This document shows, in pieces, positions 8,897 through 16,963 of a stretch of 41,212 nucleotides of DNA; the stretch's first letter is position 1; every line of letters starts with the position of its first letter. This stretch comes from Anaerovibrio sp. RM50. GTDB lineage: Bacteria; Bacillota; Negativicutes; Selenomonadales; Selenomonadaceae. Below the pieces are notes generated by a model. The model was given only the letters and a program-made list of their open reading frames with translations, was not told the DNA's origin and ran no database searches. The translations under genes were made by a program, and so were the position numbers. The stretch lies in assembly GCF_000622005.1 (NCBI RefSeq), contig NZ_JHWV01000020.1, positions 1 to 41,212 on the forward strand, in the 5' to 3' direction.

Positions 8897-9684
8897 CCAT
8901 CATGGTCATTTGGTGTTTCCAGGATAAATGGAAGCTCCCGCAGTTTTGGATGGTTGATAACCCTTGTCAGTGCCTCAAGTCCAATATGCCCCTCGCCAAT
9001 TTTGGCGTGACGGTCCTTATGGGCGCCACAGGGATTCAGGCTGTCATTAAGATGAATTGCTTTCAGTCGTTCAATACCGATAATGCGGTCAAATTCCTCC
9101 AAAACACCCTCCAGATCATTTACGATGTCGTAACCGCCGTCCCAGACATGGCAGGTATCAAGGCATACGCCTAGTTTATCTTTGAGCTCAACTTTATCGA
9201 TAATAGCCCGAAGCTCCTCAAATTTTCCTCCAACTTCAGAGCCCTTTCCCGCCATGGTTTCCAAAAGTACCGTGGTGGATTGGGAAGTAAACATGACGTT
9301 GTTCAGCTCAGTGGCAATCATTTCAATGCCACTTTCGATACCCTGTCCCACATGACTGCCGGGGTGAAAGTTGTAATAATTTCCCGGGGTAGCTTCCATG
9401 CGCCGGAGATCATCAGAAAGCATATCATGGGCGAAGCTGCGAATATTCTCCTTGTCGGAGCATAAATTCATGGTATAGGGTGCGTGGGCCACCAGCTTTA
9501 CAAAATTATGTTCATTGGCAAAGGCAAGAAACGATGACACATCATTTTGGTCAATGTCCTTGGCCTTGCCGCCCCGGGGATTACGGGTGAAGAAGGCAAA
9601 GGTATCGGCCTTCAATTCCTCCGCTTCCTTTCCCATGGCGAGATATCCCTTCGCTGCTGACAAGTGACAACCTATATGTAGCAT
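8851..9684 (-). CDS. nfo: Endonuclease IV (AP endonuclease)
   Basis: Cleaves 5' of abasic sites in base-excision repair. The 277-residue TIM-barrel protein has the tri-metal ligand set in order: [51 protein letters not shown] and LETPN. The N-terminus [12 protein letters not shown] is characteristic. The ATG at 9682-9684 is preceded by a strong AAGGAGGA site. The gene converges on the dynamin gene and shares 46 bp with its 3' end. Confidence 0.96.
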   Translation of the reverse strand: MLHIGCHLSAAKGYLAMGKEAEELKADTFAFFTRNPRGGKAKDIDQNDVSSFLAFANEHNFVKLVAHAPYTMNLCSDKENIRSFAHDMLSDDLRRMEATPGNYYNFHPGSHVGQGIESGIEMIATELNNVMFTSQSTTVLLETMAGKGSEVGGKFEELRAIIDKVELKDKLGVCLDTCHVWDGGYDIVNDLEGVLEEFDRIIGIERLKAIHLNDSLNPCGAHKDRHAKIGEGHIGLEALTRVINHPKLRELPFILETPNDHDGYAREIALLRDKFKS

Positions 9685-9789
9685 GATTATTCCTCCTTGG
9701 ATTAGTACCTTTTTATTCCATGCAAGCTATTAAATTAATTATGTTTTAATTGTATTTAAACTATTCTAAAATTACAATTCCTGTTACAG

Positions 9790-9826
9790 GGAACTATGAA
9801 TGACACGTGCTGTTGTTCATGGTTCC
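9790..9826. other. Stem-loop in the nfo-dapF divergent region
   Basis: GGAACTATGAA pairs with TTCATGGTTCC (11 bp with one wobble) around a 15-base loop. It is followed by an AT-rich run but no clean T-tract. It could be a weak terminator or an operator; no function is assigned. Confidence 0.35.
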
Positions 9827-9846
9827 TATTTTATATTTAGATATAT

Positions 9847-9874
9847 TTTACAATGCCCAAAAATATGATAGAAT
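9847..9874 (+). promoter_or_regulatory. Sigma-A promoter of dapF operon
   Basis: TTTACA at 9847-9852 and TAGAAT at 9869-9874 are 16 bp apart. The transcript would start near 9881, after the in-frame TTG at 9878, which supports the ATG at 9926 as the dapF start. Confidence 0.65.
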
Positions 9875-9925
9875 ATATTGGTGTGTAGACTGCAAACTCC
9901 TATGCTAGTTGGGGAGGAAAGGATA

Positions 9926-10765
9926 ATGAAATTTAATTTTACCAAGCTTCAGGGCACGGGTAATGATTTTGTTTTAATTGATTGTTTAAAGGAGCCGGAG
10001 CTGGATTATATCGGTGCTGCCAAGGCATTATGTGACCGTCATTATGGCATTGGTGCCGACGGTATCCTGCTGGTGCTTCCTTCTGATAAGGCTGATATCT
10101 GCATGCGTATTATCAACGCTGACGGCAGTGAGGCGGAAATGTGCGGCAACGGCATTCGCTGCTTTGCCCGCTACGTTTATGAAAAGGGCATTGTGGCCAA
10201 AGAGGAATTCACCGTGGAAACAGGTGCGGGGATTCTGGTGCCAAGGATGATTTTGGAAAATGGCTCTGTTAGCCAGGTCCGTGTGGATATGGGTGAGCCA
10301 ATTCTGGAGGGGGACAAAATCCCGGTACAGGGCTTTGGCATGAACAGGGTTATCAGTGAGTCCATCACCGTAAAGGGCAAGAATTTCAAGATGACCTGTG
10401 TATCCATGGGGAATCCCCATTGCGTTGTATTTGTGGATGATGCGGAGAGCTTCCCGATTTATGAATATGGCCCTCTCTTTGAGGCCCATGAGAAGTTCCC
10501 ACGCAAGACAAATACTGAGTTCGTTGAGATTAAGGACAAATCCCACCTTCGCATGAGGGTCTGGGAGCGGGGAGCCGCAGTAACATTGGCCTGTGGCACC
10601 GGTTCCTGTGCAACCCTTACTGCTGCTGTTTTAAACGGCCTTGCTGACAAAAAGGCTGAAATCCAGCTGGACGGTGGCAAGCTGCAGGTGGAGTGGGCTG
10701 AAAACAACCATCTGTATATGACAGGCCCTGCAGAGGAAGTATTTTCCGGGGTCGCCGATATTTAA
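9926..10765 (+). CDS. dapF: Diaminopimelate epimerase
   Basis: Interconverts LL- and meso-diaminopimelate for lysine and peptidoglycan synthesis, using two cysteines without a cofactor. The catalytic pair is visible in MCGNGIRC and ACGTGSCA. LQGTGNDFVLID and CVSMGNPHCV are further family signatures. I start at ATG 9926 (279 residues) because it follows GGAGGAAAGG and matches the usual KFTKLQGTGNDF beginning. The frame is open to a TTG at 9878, but that lies at the promoter. yicC follows after 62 bp. Confidence 0.95.
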   Translation: MKFNFTKLQGTGNDFVLIDCLKEPELDYIGAAKALCDRHYGIGADGILLVLPSDKADICMRIINADGSEAEMCGNGIRCFARYVYEKGIVAKEEFTVETGAGILVPRMILENGSVSQVRVDMGEPILEGDKIPVQGFGMNRVISESITVKGKNFKMTCVSMGNPHCVVFVDDAESFPIYEYGPLFEAHEKFPRKTNTEFVEIKDKSHLRMRVWERGAAVTLACGTGSCATLTAAVLNGLADKKAEIQLDGGKLQVEWAENNHLYMTGPAEEVFSGVADI

Positions 10766-10827
10766 GTTTTAAAATCGCCCATTTTTAATGTTTTGAACCG
10801 CCGATATTTAATATTTAGGAGTTAACC

Positions 10828-11706
10828 ATGATAAAGAGTATGACCGGCTTTGGGGCCGGGGATTTTGAAAATGATTCTTTCAAGGTTCATGTTGAAATAA
10901 AAACCGTTAACCAGCGTTATTTGGAAATAAATTTCCACATGCATCACACCTTGGCCCGTTTCGAGGGTGATATTACCAAGAAAATCAAGGAGTACGCCTC
11001 CCGTGGCAAGCTTGACATCAACGTCAGCTTCCGTGATCTTCGGGACAAGGCCGTATCCATTACCGTGGACAAGGGCCTTGTATCTGCCTACAGCGAGGCT
11101 TTGAAAGCCATAAATTCGCAGATTGGTACTGACAGACCATATTCTGCCATGGACATTGCCCGTTTTCCAGACGTTCTTAAGGTGGAGGACGATGCCAGTG
11201 AGCTGGACGAGGCCGGTCCTGCAATTTTGGCTGCTGTTGAGGAGGCCATGAAGAATCTGGTGGCCATGCGTGAGCATGAGGGTGAAAATATCCAGACCGA
11301 TCTGCTGGCCCGTATCGACACTTTGGAGGGCTTCGTTTCCCAGCTGGAGAAGCTTGCCCCTGAGATTGTGGCGGCATATCGTCAGAAGCTGGAAACCCTT
11401 TTGGAGCAGTATCTGGCCAAGGAGGATATTGACGAAAACCGCATTATCCAGGAGACTGCCTTATATACCGACAAGGTGAATTACACCGAGGAGGTTGTGC
11501 GGCTCCACAGCCATTTTGACCAGTTCAGAACCATCATCAAGTCCAATGAGCCCGTGGGCCGCAAGCTGGACTTCCTGATTCAGGAGATGAACCGCGAAAT
11601 CAACACTGTGGCTTCCAAGGCAAATTCCACCGGGGCAGCCCAGATTGCTGTGGACGTAAAATGCGAAATCGAGAAGATCCGCGAACAGATCCAGAACATT
11701 GAGTAA
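10828..11706 (+). CDS. yicC: YicC-family endoribonuclease
   Basis: 292 residues with the classic MIKSMTGFG start and a C-terminal EMNREINTVASKANS segment (DUF1732-type ending in EIEKIREQIQNIE). E. coli YicC is an endoribonuclease that affects small-RNA turnover; Bacillus YloC is the homologue. The ATG is preceded by AGGAG. The order yicC-remA-gmk-rpoZ-coaBC is a conserved Firmicute block, and remA starts 15 bp after this stop. Confidence 0.93.
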   Translation: MIKSMTGFGAGDFENDSFKVHVEIKTVNQRYLEINFHMHHTLARFEGDITKKIKEYASRGKLDINVSFRDLRDKAVSITVDKGLVSAYSEALKAINSQIGTDRPYSAMDIARFPDVLKVEDDASELDEAGPAILAAVEEAMKNLVAMREHEGENIQTDLLARIDTLEGFVSQLEKLAPEIVAAYRQKLETLLEQYLAKEDIDENRIIQETALYTDKVNYTEEVVRLHSHFDQFRTIIKSNEPVGRKLDFLIQEMNREINTVASKANSTGAAQIAVDVKCEIEKIREQIQNIE

Positions 11707-11721
11707 GGTTGTGGCTTATTT

Positions 11722-11973
11722 ATGAATATAAAGCTTATAAATATTGGCTTTGGCAATATTGTGTCAGCCAACAGGGTAATAGCCATGGTAAGTCCCGAAT
11801 CCGCCCCTATTAAAAGGGTAATGCAGGAGGCCAGGGACAGGGGCCAGCTGGTGGATGCCACATACGGCCGCAGAACCAGAGCTGTTATCATTATGGACAG
11901 CGGTCATGTGATACTTTCGGCAGTTCAGCCGGATACCATGTCACACCGATTTGACGAGGAGGATAAGGACTAA
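11722..11973 (+). CDS. remA: RemA-family DNA-binding regulator (DUF370)
   Basis: 83 residues, close to Bacillus RemA along its whole length: [44 protein letters not shown] and HVILSAVQP. RemA oligomerises into a DNA-wrapping scaffold and activates matrix and osmoprotection genes in Bacillus; its role in Negativicutes is unknown. The stop codon overlaps the gmk start (TAATG), so the two are translationally coupled. Confidence 0.93.
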   Translation: MNIKLINIGFGNIVSANRVIAMVSPESAPIKRVMQEARDRGQLVDATYGRRTRAVIIMDSGHVILSAVQPDTMSHRFDEEDKD

Positions 11974-12587
11974 TGCGTAAAGGTCTGCTGATTGTTATTT
12001 CAGGACCATCAGGAACTGGCAAGGGCACAGTATGCGAGGTCGTTCGTAAGATGAACCCGGATATTGCCTATTCCGTTTCAGCCACCACCAGAGCTGTCCG
12101 CCCGGGAGAGCAGGATGGTGTAAATTACTACTTCCACACCAAGGAAGAATTTGTAGCCATGATAAACAACGGGGAACTGCTGGAATGGGCCAATGTGTAC
12201 GGCAATTACTACGGCACCCCACTTAAGCATATAGAAGAGCAGAGGGCCAAGGGCATCGACATCATTCTGGAAATAGATACCCAGGGGGCCATGAATGTAA
12301 AGGAAAAGTGTCCGGACGGGCTGTTTATTTTCCTTGTGCCTCCATCTTTGGAGGAGCTGAAAAAACGCCTTTGCGGACGTGGTACTGAGGACGATGAAAG
12401 CCTTAAGCGCCGTCTTGGCTCAGCCATTGCCGAGATTGAAATTGGCCGTCAGTACAGATATGTGGTAGTCAATAAAACAGTGGATATCGCTGCCGAGGAA
12501 ATCACCAACATCATCGAGGCAGAAAGACATCGCACTGATTTAAATATTGAAATTTTAGATAAATTAAAGAGCCAAAAGGAGATTTGA
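11973..12587 (+). CDS. gmk: Guanylate kinase
   Basis: Phosphorylates GMP to GDP. The 204-residue protein has P-loop GPSGTGKGT near the N-terminus, the GMP-binding segment SATTRAVRPGEQDGVNYYF, and LEIDTQGA. The ATG overlaps the remA stop by one base. The GAGGAGGATAAGG ribosome site lies inside remA. It is cotranscribed with rpoZ, which starts 3 bp after its stop. Confidence 0.97.
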   Translation: MRKGLLIVISGPSGTGKGTVCEVVRKMNPDIAYSVSATTRAVRPGEQDGVNYYFHTKEEFVAMINNGELLEWANVYGNYYGTPLKHIEEQRAKGIDIILEIDTQGAMNVKEKCPDGLFIFLVPPSLEELKKRLCGRGTEDDESLKRRLGSAIAEIEIGRQYRYVVVNKTVDIAAEEITNIIEAERHRTDLNIEILDKLKSQKEI

Positions 12588-12589
12588 TC

Positions 12590-12805
12590 ATGGATATTGT
12601 AACCCCATCTTTAGACCAGGTATTACCAAAGGTAGACAGCCGCTATACACTTGTTTCCCTTGCTGCAAAGCGTGCCCGTGACATTATGGACGGCACTCAT
12701 GAGGTGACTGCTGAGCGTACCTCCATCAGGGACGTTACCAACGCTCTTGAGGAAATTTACGAGGGCAAGATTACCTATAAGCGTCTGCGCAACACCACTA
12801 AATAA
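12590..12805 (+). CDS. rpoZ: RNA polymerase omega subunit
   Basis: 71 residues: VDSRYTLVSLAAKRARDI matches the conserved RpoZ core that clamps the beta' C-terminus. I choose ATG 12590, 7 bases after AAAAGGAG. An in-frame TTG at 12584 would sit only 2 bases from that site and overlap the gmk stop. Confidence 0.94.
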   Translation: MDIVTPSLDQVLPKVDSRYTLVSLAAKRARDIMDGTHEVTAERTSIRDVTNALEEIYEGKITYKRLRNTTK

Positions 12806-12825
12806 GTCCAAACTGCTTTTTTTGC

Positions 12826-12879
12826 AAAATTACTAAATAAAGCAAAATTGCCAAATAATGCAATATTACCAAATAATTA
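12826..12879 (+). repeat. Three 18-bp imperfect tandem repeats
   Basis: Units at 12826-12843, 12844-12861 and 12862-12879 share AAxATTxCxAAATAAxxx. They fill most of the rpoZ-coaBC gap just ahead of the coaBC ribosome site (AGGGG). The role is unknown. Confidence 0.75.
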
Positions 12880-12891
12880 GGGGATAAAGCT

Positions 12892-14088
12892 ATGCTGAAG
12901 GGAAAGAATGTATTACTGGGAGTTACTGGCGGCATTGCAGCCTACAAATCCGTAGAGCTGGCCAGCAGACTCCGTAAAGCCGGTGCCTCAGTTCATGTTA
13001 TTATGACCCGCGGTGCCCAGAATTTCGTTACCCCCCTGACATTTAGGGAGATTACGGGGAATCCTGTAACCACTACCATGTGGGGTGAGGTAACCAATCA
13101 TAATGTGGAGCATATTGCCCTGGCCAATCTGGCGGATCTGGTTATTGTGGCTCCTGCTACTGCCAATTTTATTGTCAAATGCGCAATGGGCATGGCTGAT
13201 GATATGCTGACCACCACATTGCTGGCCACCAAGGCGCCTATATTCTTTGCTCCTGCCATGAACAGCAATATGTACGATAACCAGCTGACCCAGAGAAACC
13301 TCGATGTTCTCATTGAAAATGGCTGGAATTTCATACCTCCTGAGTCCGGGCATCTGGCCTGTGGCGTGGAGGGAGTAGGGCGTATGCCTGAACCTGCTGA
13401 TATTGTTGACTTTGTGCGCTTCACCATGGCCTTTGCGGCGGATATGCTGGGCATAAAGGTTTTGGTGACAGCAGCAGGCACCCACGAGCCAATCGATCCC
13501 GTAAGGTATATTGGCAACCGTTCCAGCGGCAAGATGGGCTATGCCATTGCTGAGGCAGCCAAAAAACGTGGTGCCGAGGTAATATTGGTGTCCGGCCCGT
13601 CAGCGCTTACACCTCCTGAGGGCGTTGAATTTATCAGCGTGGAATCTGCGGAGGAAATGCGTGAGGCTGTGCTGGAGCGTTTCTCTGAAGCTGATCTGAT
13701 TATCAAGGCCGCTGCAGTGGCGGATTATCATGTCCGTGACGTGGCAGACCAGAAGATAAAGAAAAATGAGGATGAGATCACCCTCGTCCTTAAAAAGAAT
13801 CCTGATATTTTAAAGGAGCTGGGGGAGAAAAAGAGAGGCGGCCAGATTTTGGTTGGCTTTGCTGCCGAGACCCAGAATCTTCTGGAAAACGCCAAGGCCA
13901 AGCTGGAAAAGAAAAATCTGGATATGATTGTGGCCAACGATGTGTCCCGGAAGGATGCAGGCTTCAATACGGATACCAATGTGGTGAAGCTCCTTTATAA
14001 GAACGGCACCATGGAGGAGCTGCCTATTATGACCAAGCACAAGCTGGCGGATGAGCTTCTCACCAAAATTCTTCATATGAAAAATTAA
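12892..14088 (+). CDS. coaBC: Bifunctional phosphopantothenoylcysteine decarboxylase / phosphopantothenate-cysteine ligase
   Basis: Carries out two consecutive steps of coenzyme A synthesis. In 398 residues the N-terminal FMN-dependent CoaC half shows GVTGGIAAYK, the active-site His in NHNVEHI, APATANFIVKCAMGMADD and PAMNSNMY. The C-terminal CoaB half shows TAAGTHEPIDPVRYIGN and NRSSGKMGYAIAEAA, then AAAVADY and KIKKN. The length matches the usual fused enzyme. It ends the dapF-yicC-remA-gmk-rpoZ run and is followed by a strong terminator. priA, its frequent downstream neighbour, is elsewhere in the window. Confidence 0.96.
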   Translation: MLKGKNVLLGVTGGIAAYKSVELASRLRKAGASVHVIMTRGAQNFVTPLTFREITGNPVTTTMWGEVTNHNVEHIALANLADLVIVAPATANFIVKCAMGMADDMLTTTLLATKAPIFFAPAMNSNMYDNQLTQRNLDVLIENGWNFIPPESGHLACGVEGVGRMPEPADIVDFVRFTMAFAADMLGIKVLVTAAGTHEPIDPVRYIGNRSSGKMGYAIAEAAKKRGAEVILVSGPSALTPPEGVEFISVESAEEMREAVLERFSEADLIIKAAAVADYHVRDVADQKIKKNEDEITLVLKKNPDILKELGEKKRGGQILVGFAAETQNLLENAKAKLEKKNLDMIVANDVSRKDAGFNTDTNVVKLLYKNGTMEELPIMTKHKLADELLTKILHMKN

Positions 14089-14112
14089 ATATATTTTAAC
14101 GCAATAATTGAA

Positions 14113-14149
14113 GCAATATATGGACTTCGGTCTGTATATTGCTTTTTTT
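14113..14149 (+). terminator. Intrinsic terminator of coaBC
   Basis: GCAATATA pairs with TATATTGC, with an inner GAC-TTCG-GTC stem, followed by seven T. Confidence 0.9.
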
Positions 14150-14196
14150 GCAGGAAAAGTGCAATATTTGATGAAATAAAATAATAGTGATAGCAA

Positions 14197-14342
14197 TTAT
14201 AACGAGCTTTAAGATGTCCCCTTCCTCTTTAGGTGGGGGAAAACAAACTACAACAGCTGGTGAGAATATCTCCCAGCTCGTTGAAACGCTAATTGGAAGA
14301 TTTTTCTTCTAAAGAAGAAAAATTTGAACAATGGCGTTATAA
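14197..14342 (-). repeat. 146-bp palindromic dispersed repeat, copy 2 (inverted)
   Basis: It is the reverse complement of 400-545 with 6 substitutions and no gaps, bounded by TTATAACG and CGTTATAA. Two of the substitutions disrupt the CCCCC/GGGGG hairpin, but the TTCTTCT/AGAAGAA hairpin is intact. It sits between the coaBC terminator and the DnaA-box array. Confidence 0.85.
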
Positions 14343-14372
14343 TATTAATCGCAATTATCATATCAAAAGCAA

Positions 14373-14457
14373 TAATCCACATGGATTCTTGTGCTATCCA
14401 CATAGATTCTGGGGTTATCCACTGAAAAAACAGGTTTTATCCACACGGTTATCTACA
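14373..14457 (+). promoter_or_regulatory. Cluster of five phased DnaA-box-like sites
   Basis: Same-strand 9-mers: TAATCCACA (14373), CTATCCACA (14394), TTATCCACT (14415), TTATCCACA (14437, perfect) and TTATCTACA (14449). The others each differ by one base from TTATCCACA. Start-to-start spacings are 21, 21, 22 and 12 bp, so the first four lie on one face of the helix. The first two units are near-identical 21-bp direct repeats (iteron-like). No dnaA or dnaN gene is in the window, so a DnaA titration or regulatory locus is more likely than the main oriC. Confidence 0.65.
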
Positions 14458-14546
14458 GGGGAATACTGGATATCTGCATCAATGCCATTGGAAACATGAA
14501 GCTGGACAAGGTGCAGACATCTGGTCTGCTTTTACGAGTGTTCCTT

Positions 14547-15053
14547 TTACTTTGTTGGATGTCGCATAGCTGCCAGTTCTTTGGCCTCTTTGCCCGTTAA
14601 ATGTTCAATATCCATTACCAACACATAAAGAGCTGACATAAGTTTTCCAATCTCGTTTTCCCTGCTTTCACTTGATTCCTGTGGGCAGTATTTATCCGCA
14701 AGCATGTCCAATGCCAGGCGCTTTTCCAGAGCGGTGTTATCCTCCACTATCCGAACAGTGCCAAAAGCAATTACACTGCGAAAATATGTAGTATATTCCG
14801 CTGGTACTATGTTATCTTGATTTATTACGCAAAATGAAGCCTTCGGATTTCGGTGCAGGGCATCCAGCTTATGGCCGCTTTTGGCAACATGAAAATACAA
14901 TTTATTGTCAGCATAAGCAAAGGAAAGTGGCACTGCATAAGGGTAATCATCATCACCAGATACGGCTAGCACCCCTGATGTGGATTTTTCCAATATGGAT
15001 ATACATTCGTCAGCAGATAACTGCTGGTTTTTTCTTCTCATTTCCCGAAACAT
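14547..15053 (-). CDS. NimA-like pyridoxamine 5'-phosphate oxidase-family flavoprotein
   Basis: 168 residues of the FMN-binding split-barrel fold. MFREMRRKNQQLSADECISI is followed by TSGVLAVSGDDDYPYAVPLSFAY-type strands and KLYFHVAKSGHKLDAL, which is the signature of the 5-nitroimidazole-resistance (NimA) branch. Homologues bind FMN or heme; the substrate is unknown. I start at ATG 15053, 8 bases after GGAG; the in-frame GTG at 15062 touches that site. It lies convergent to the coaBC run, with the DnaA-box cluster in between. Confidence 0.85.
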   Translation of the reverse strand: MFREMRRKNQQLSADECISILEKSTSGVLAVSGDDDYPYAVPLSFAYADNKLYFHVAKSGHKLDALHRNPKASFCVINQDNIVPAEYTTYFRSVIAFGTVRIVEDNTALEKRLALDMLADKYCPQESSESRENEIGKLMSALYVLVMDIEHLTGKEAKELAAMRHPTK

Positions 15054-15077
15054 AATAATCACTCCATTCAGATATTT

Positions 15078-15188
15078 TTATGACAATATTTTTAGACCAG
15101 TTATACCGCAAATAATAAAAGCAACGCATACTCCCTGTAATGCTGTAACAGGCTCATGCAAAATCATATAACCAAATATAATTTTGTG
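15078..15188 (-). pseudogene. C-terminal remnant of an EamA/DMT-family transporter
   Basis: On the minus strand the frame upstream of TAA (15078-15080) reads IIFGYMILHEPVTALQGV and then VAFIICGITGLKIL. This is the last transmembrane hairpin of drug/metabolite (EamA) transporters, where GEPLTPLQ-x-G-x-x-LI-x-x-G is typical. A TGA directly precedes it and nothing upstream continues the protein, so only about 36 codons survive. It is adjacent to the 80-bp duplicated module, suggesting a recombination scar. Confidence 0.6.
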
Positions 15189-15220
15189 TCAATGAAAATG
15201 GAGCATATCTCAATGAGTAG

Positions 15221-15300
15221 GCTCTGTTTTTGCAGGAAAACCAAATTTTTTGTGGAAAAATAAAAAAAGAGATAATACTTTTATCCTCTCATGGATATAA
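15221..15300 (+). promoter_or_regulatory. 80-bp duplicated upstream module, copy 1 (SLH porin)
   Basis: Identical to 16838-16917 at 75 of 80 positions by eye, with no gaps. It contains TGCAGGAAAACC, an A-rich tract, a GATAA-N5-TTATC inverted repeat (15271-15285) and a possible promoter (TTGTGG at 15250, GATAAT at 15271, 15-bp spacing). It lies 63 bp before the porin ATG. A shared regulator or promoter is inferred. Confidence 0.7.
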
Positions 15301-15363
15301 CGAGATTAATAAGGAAATGGCGATTGCCAGGGCAGAGCTCCACTATTGGAGGGAATCACAGTC

Positions 15364-16743
15364 ATGAATTTTCAGATTGCCATGAAAAGTGTATTTGTTA
15401 TATATCTGCTCTGCCTTTTTCCCTTTTGCAGAGCAGAGGCAGCCAATCATTTTCGGGATGTTCCTGCAGATCATTGGTCTTACGATGTTTTGCAGGAATT
15501 GCATTCACGCGGTATTGTCCTGGGCTTCGGTGACAATAGTTACCGAGGAGACCGTAATATTACTCGCTACGAAATGGCACAAATTACAGCAAGAGCTATG
15601 GCTTGTGCAACTGATAAAAGGGACAAGGATTTGATTGACCGTCTATGTGCTGAATTTCAAGAGGAACTGAAAGATTTAGGTGTGCGGGTCAAGGAACTGG
15701 AAAAAAATGTTGATGCCGTAAAATGGAAGGGGAGGGCAAATTATCTATTTACAAGTGACCAAACAGAAGGAAGAAGAACCAGAGAAAAATCAATTTTTTC
15801 TTTTCGCATGGAGCCTACTGCCAAAATTAACAAGCACTGGAAGGTCAATGGCCGCTTGGATATGTCTTTGAATATAAACCGTAATTCTGCAGGCACAGTT
15901 CGTATGAACCGTGTATGGGCAGAAGGAAAATATGGAAACACTGTTATTCGGTTAGGCAAAGTACCTCTTTCTACCAATGAGAACGGCATTGTCCTGGAAA
16001 GCTCTTTTACTGGATTCACGGTGCAGACCGGTAAAAGTTGGAAGGTGTTGCTTCTGGGAGGAAGGTTGAATATGTCCAAAACTGGCGTCTACCGCGTCGG
16101 TATGGGATATTCCAGGGAACTGAGAACAATGGGGATGACCAAGGAGGCAGCGGAAGTGCGGGCTATGGCTCGTGATCCCGCCACCATTTTTGGAGTAAAT
16201 CTTCAATACAAGACAAATAAAAAATTTTTTGGCGGTTTGGGTTATTACCATCTACGCTCCAAGGCTTATAATTTTATTACTGATATGGAAAACGAAAGCA
16301 AAGCTGGCGTTAACATTGGTTCTGTAAATCTAGGTTATCGCTTCTCTCCCAAATGTGTACTGACGGGAGCCTATGCCAAGGCCTATTACAGCAAGGACCC
16401 GGATGTGATTGAAAGTTTTGGAAATATGCAGGATTACTCCTGGGAGGTGGAGCTTTCTTATGGAAACTATCGTAAAGCCAGTAAAAAGGGCGAGTGGGAA
16501 GCATATTTGGCTTACAGTAATTACGGGTATATTTCTTCCGTAATACCCGCCAGCAGTAATATTGATGACATGTACGATGACGACATGGGCATTGCCAACT
16601 GGGGAGAACGGGGCTGGGAAATCGGCGGATCATGGGCACTGGAGAAAAATGTAGGTTTGGTGGCCAGTTACTTTTGGGGCAGCTCCATTACATCCCACCG
16701 GCGCATGAAATCTGTGCTGGCACGGTTGGAAATGTTTTTTTAA
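15364..16743 (+). CDS. SLH-domain outer-membrane porin (OmpM-like)
   Basis: 459 residues. A signal peptide ends near CRAEA (about residue 26). An SLH domain (about 28-80: HFRDVPADHWSYDVLQEL, GIVLGFGD, ITRYEMAQI) follows, then a short coiled coil (EFQEELKDLGVRVKELEKNV) and a beta-rich barrel to the terminal Phe-Phe. This layout is typical of Negativicutes OmpM, whose SLH domain tethers the outer membrane to polyamine-modified peptidoglycan. Start ATG 15364 follows GGAGGG; the frame is open to a TTG at 15346 inside that site. It carries the same 80-bp upstream module as the GG-peptide gene. Confidence 0.88.
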   Translation: MNFQIAMKSVFVIYLLCLFPFCRAEAANHFRDVPADHWSYDVLQELHSRGIVLGFGDNSYRGDRNITRYEMAQITARAMACATDKRDKDLIDRLCAEFQEELKDLGVRVKELEKNVDAVKWKGRANYLFTSDQTEGRRTREKSIFSFRMEPTAKINKHWKVNGRLDMSLNINRNSAGTVRMNRVWAEGKYGNTVIRLGKVPLSTNENGIVLESSFTGFTVQTGKSWKVLLLGGRLNMSKTGVYRVGMGYSRELRTMGMTKEAAEVRAMARDPATIFGVNLQYKTNKKFFGGLGYYHLRSKAYNFITDMENESKAGVNIGSVNLGYRFSPKCVLTGAYAKAYYSKDPDVIESFGNMQDYSWEVELSYGNYRKASKKGEWEAYLAYSNYGYISSVIPASSNIDDMYDDDMGIANWGERGWEIGGSWALEKNVGLVASYFWGSSITSHRRMKSVLARLEMFF

Positions 16744-16837
16744 CGAGTGAAAAATGTTGCAGGTATAAGGACAAGAATAAACAACGCTCAATGCTCTGGA
16801 TTAGGATTTTGCTGAGAATAACGGGACTTTATGAATT

Positions 16838-16917
16838 GCTCTATTTTTGCAGGAAAACCAAATTTTTTGTAGAAAAATAAAAAAATAGATAACACTTTTA
16901 TCATCTCATGGATATAA
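16838..16917 (+). promoter_or_regulatory. 80-bp duplicated upstream module, copy 2 (GG-peptide operon)
   Basis: Five substitutions relative to 15221-15300. The GATAA-N5-TTATC inverted repeat (16888-16902) and the GCAGGAAAACC motif are both retained. It ends 46 bp before the peptide ATG. Confidence 0.7.
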
Positions 16918-16963
16918 AGGACAAGAAACAATAAAAAACACACAATAAAGGGAGGCGTTTATT

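Noticed and set aside
9878-9925. Upstream TTG start for dapF
   Set aside because: It lies at the predicted transcription start and lacks a ribosome site; ATG 9926 follows GGAGGAAAGG and matches the family N-terminus.
14373-14457. Chromosomal oriC
   Set aside because: DnaA-box-like sites are present, but there is no dnaA, dnaN, rpmH or gidA neighbour and no clear DNA-unwinding element, so only a DnaA-binding locus is proposed.
14293-14499. 68-codon plus-strand ORF over the repeat and DnaA boxes
   Set aside because: It begins inside the palindromic repeat and crosses the box array; no ribosome site and no resemblance to a protein family.
14513-14533. Terminator GCAGAC/GTCTGC before the nim gene
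   Set aside because: The T-run follows only on the plus strand, where no gene ends nearby; for the minus-strand nim gene there is no U-tract. Left unassigned.
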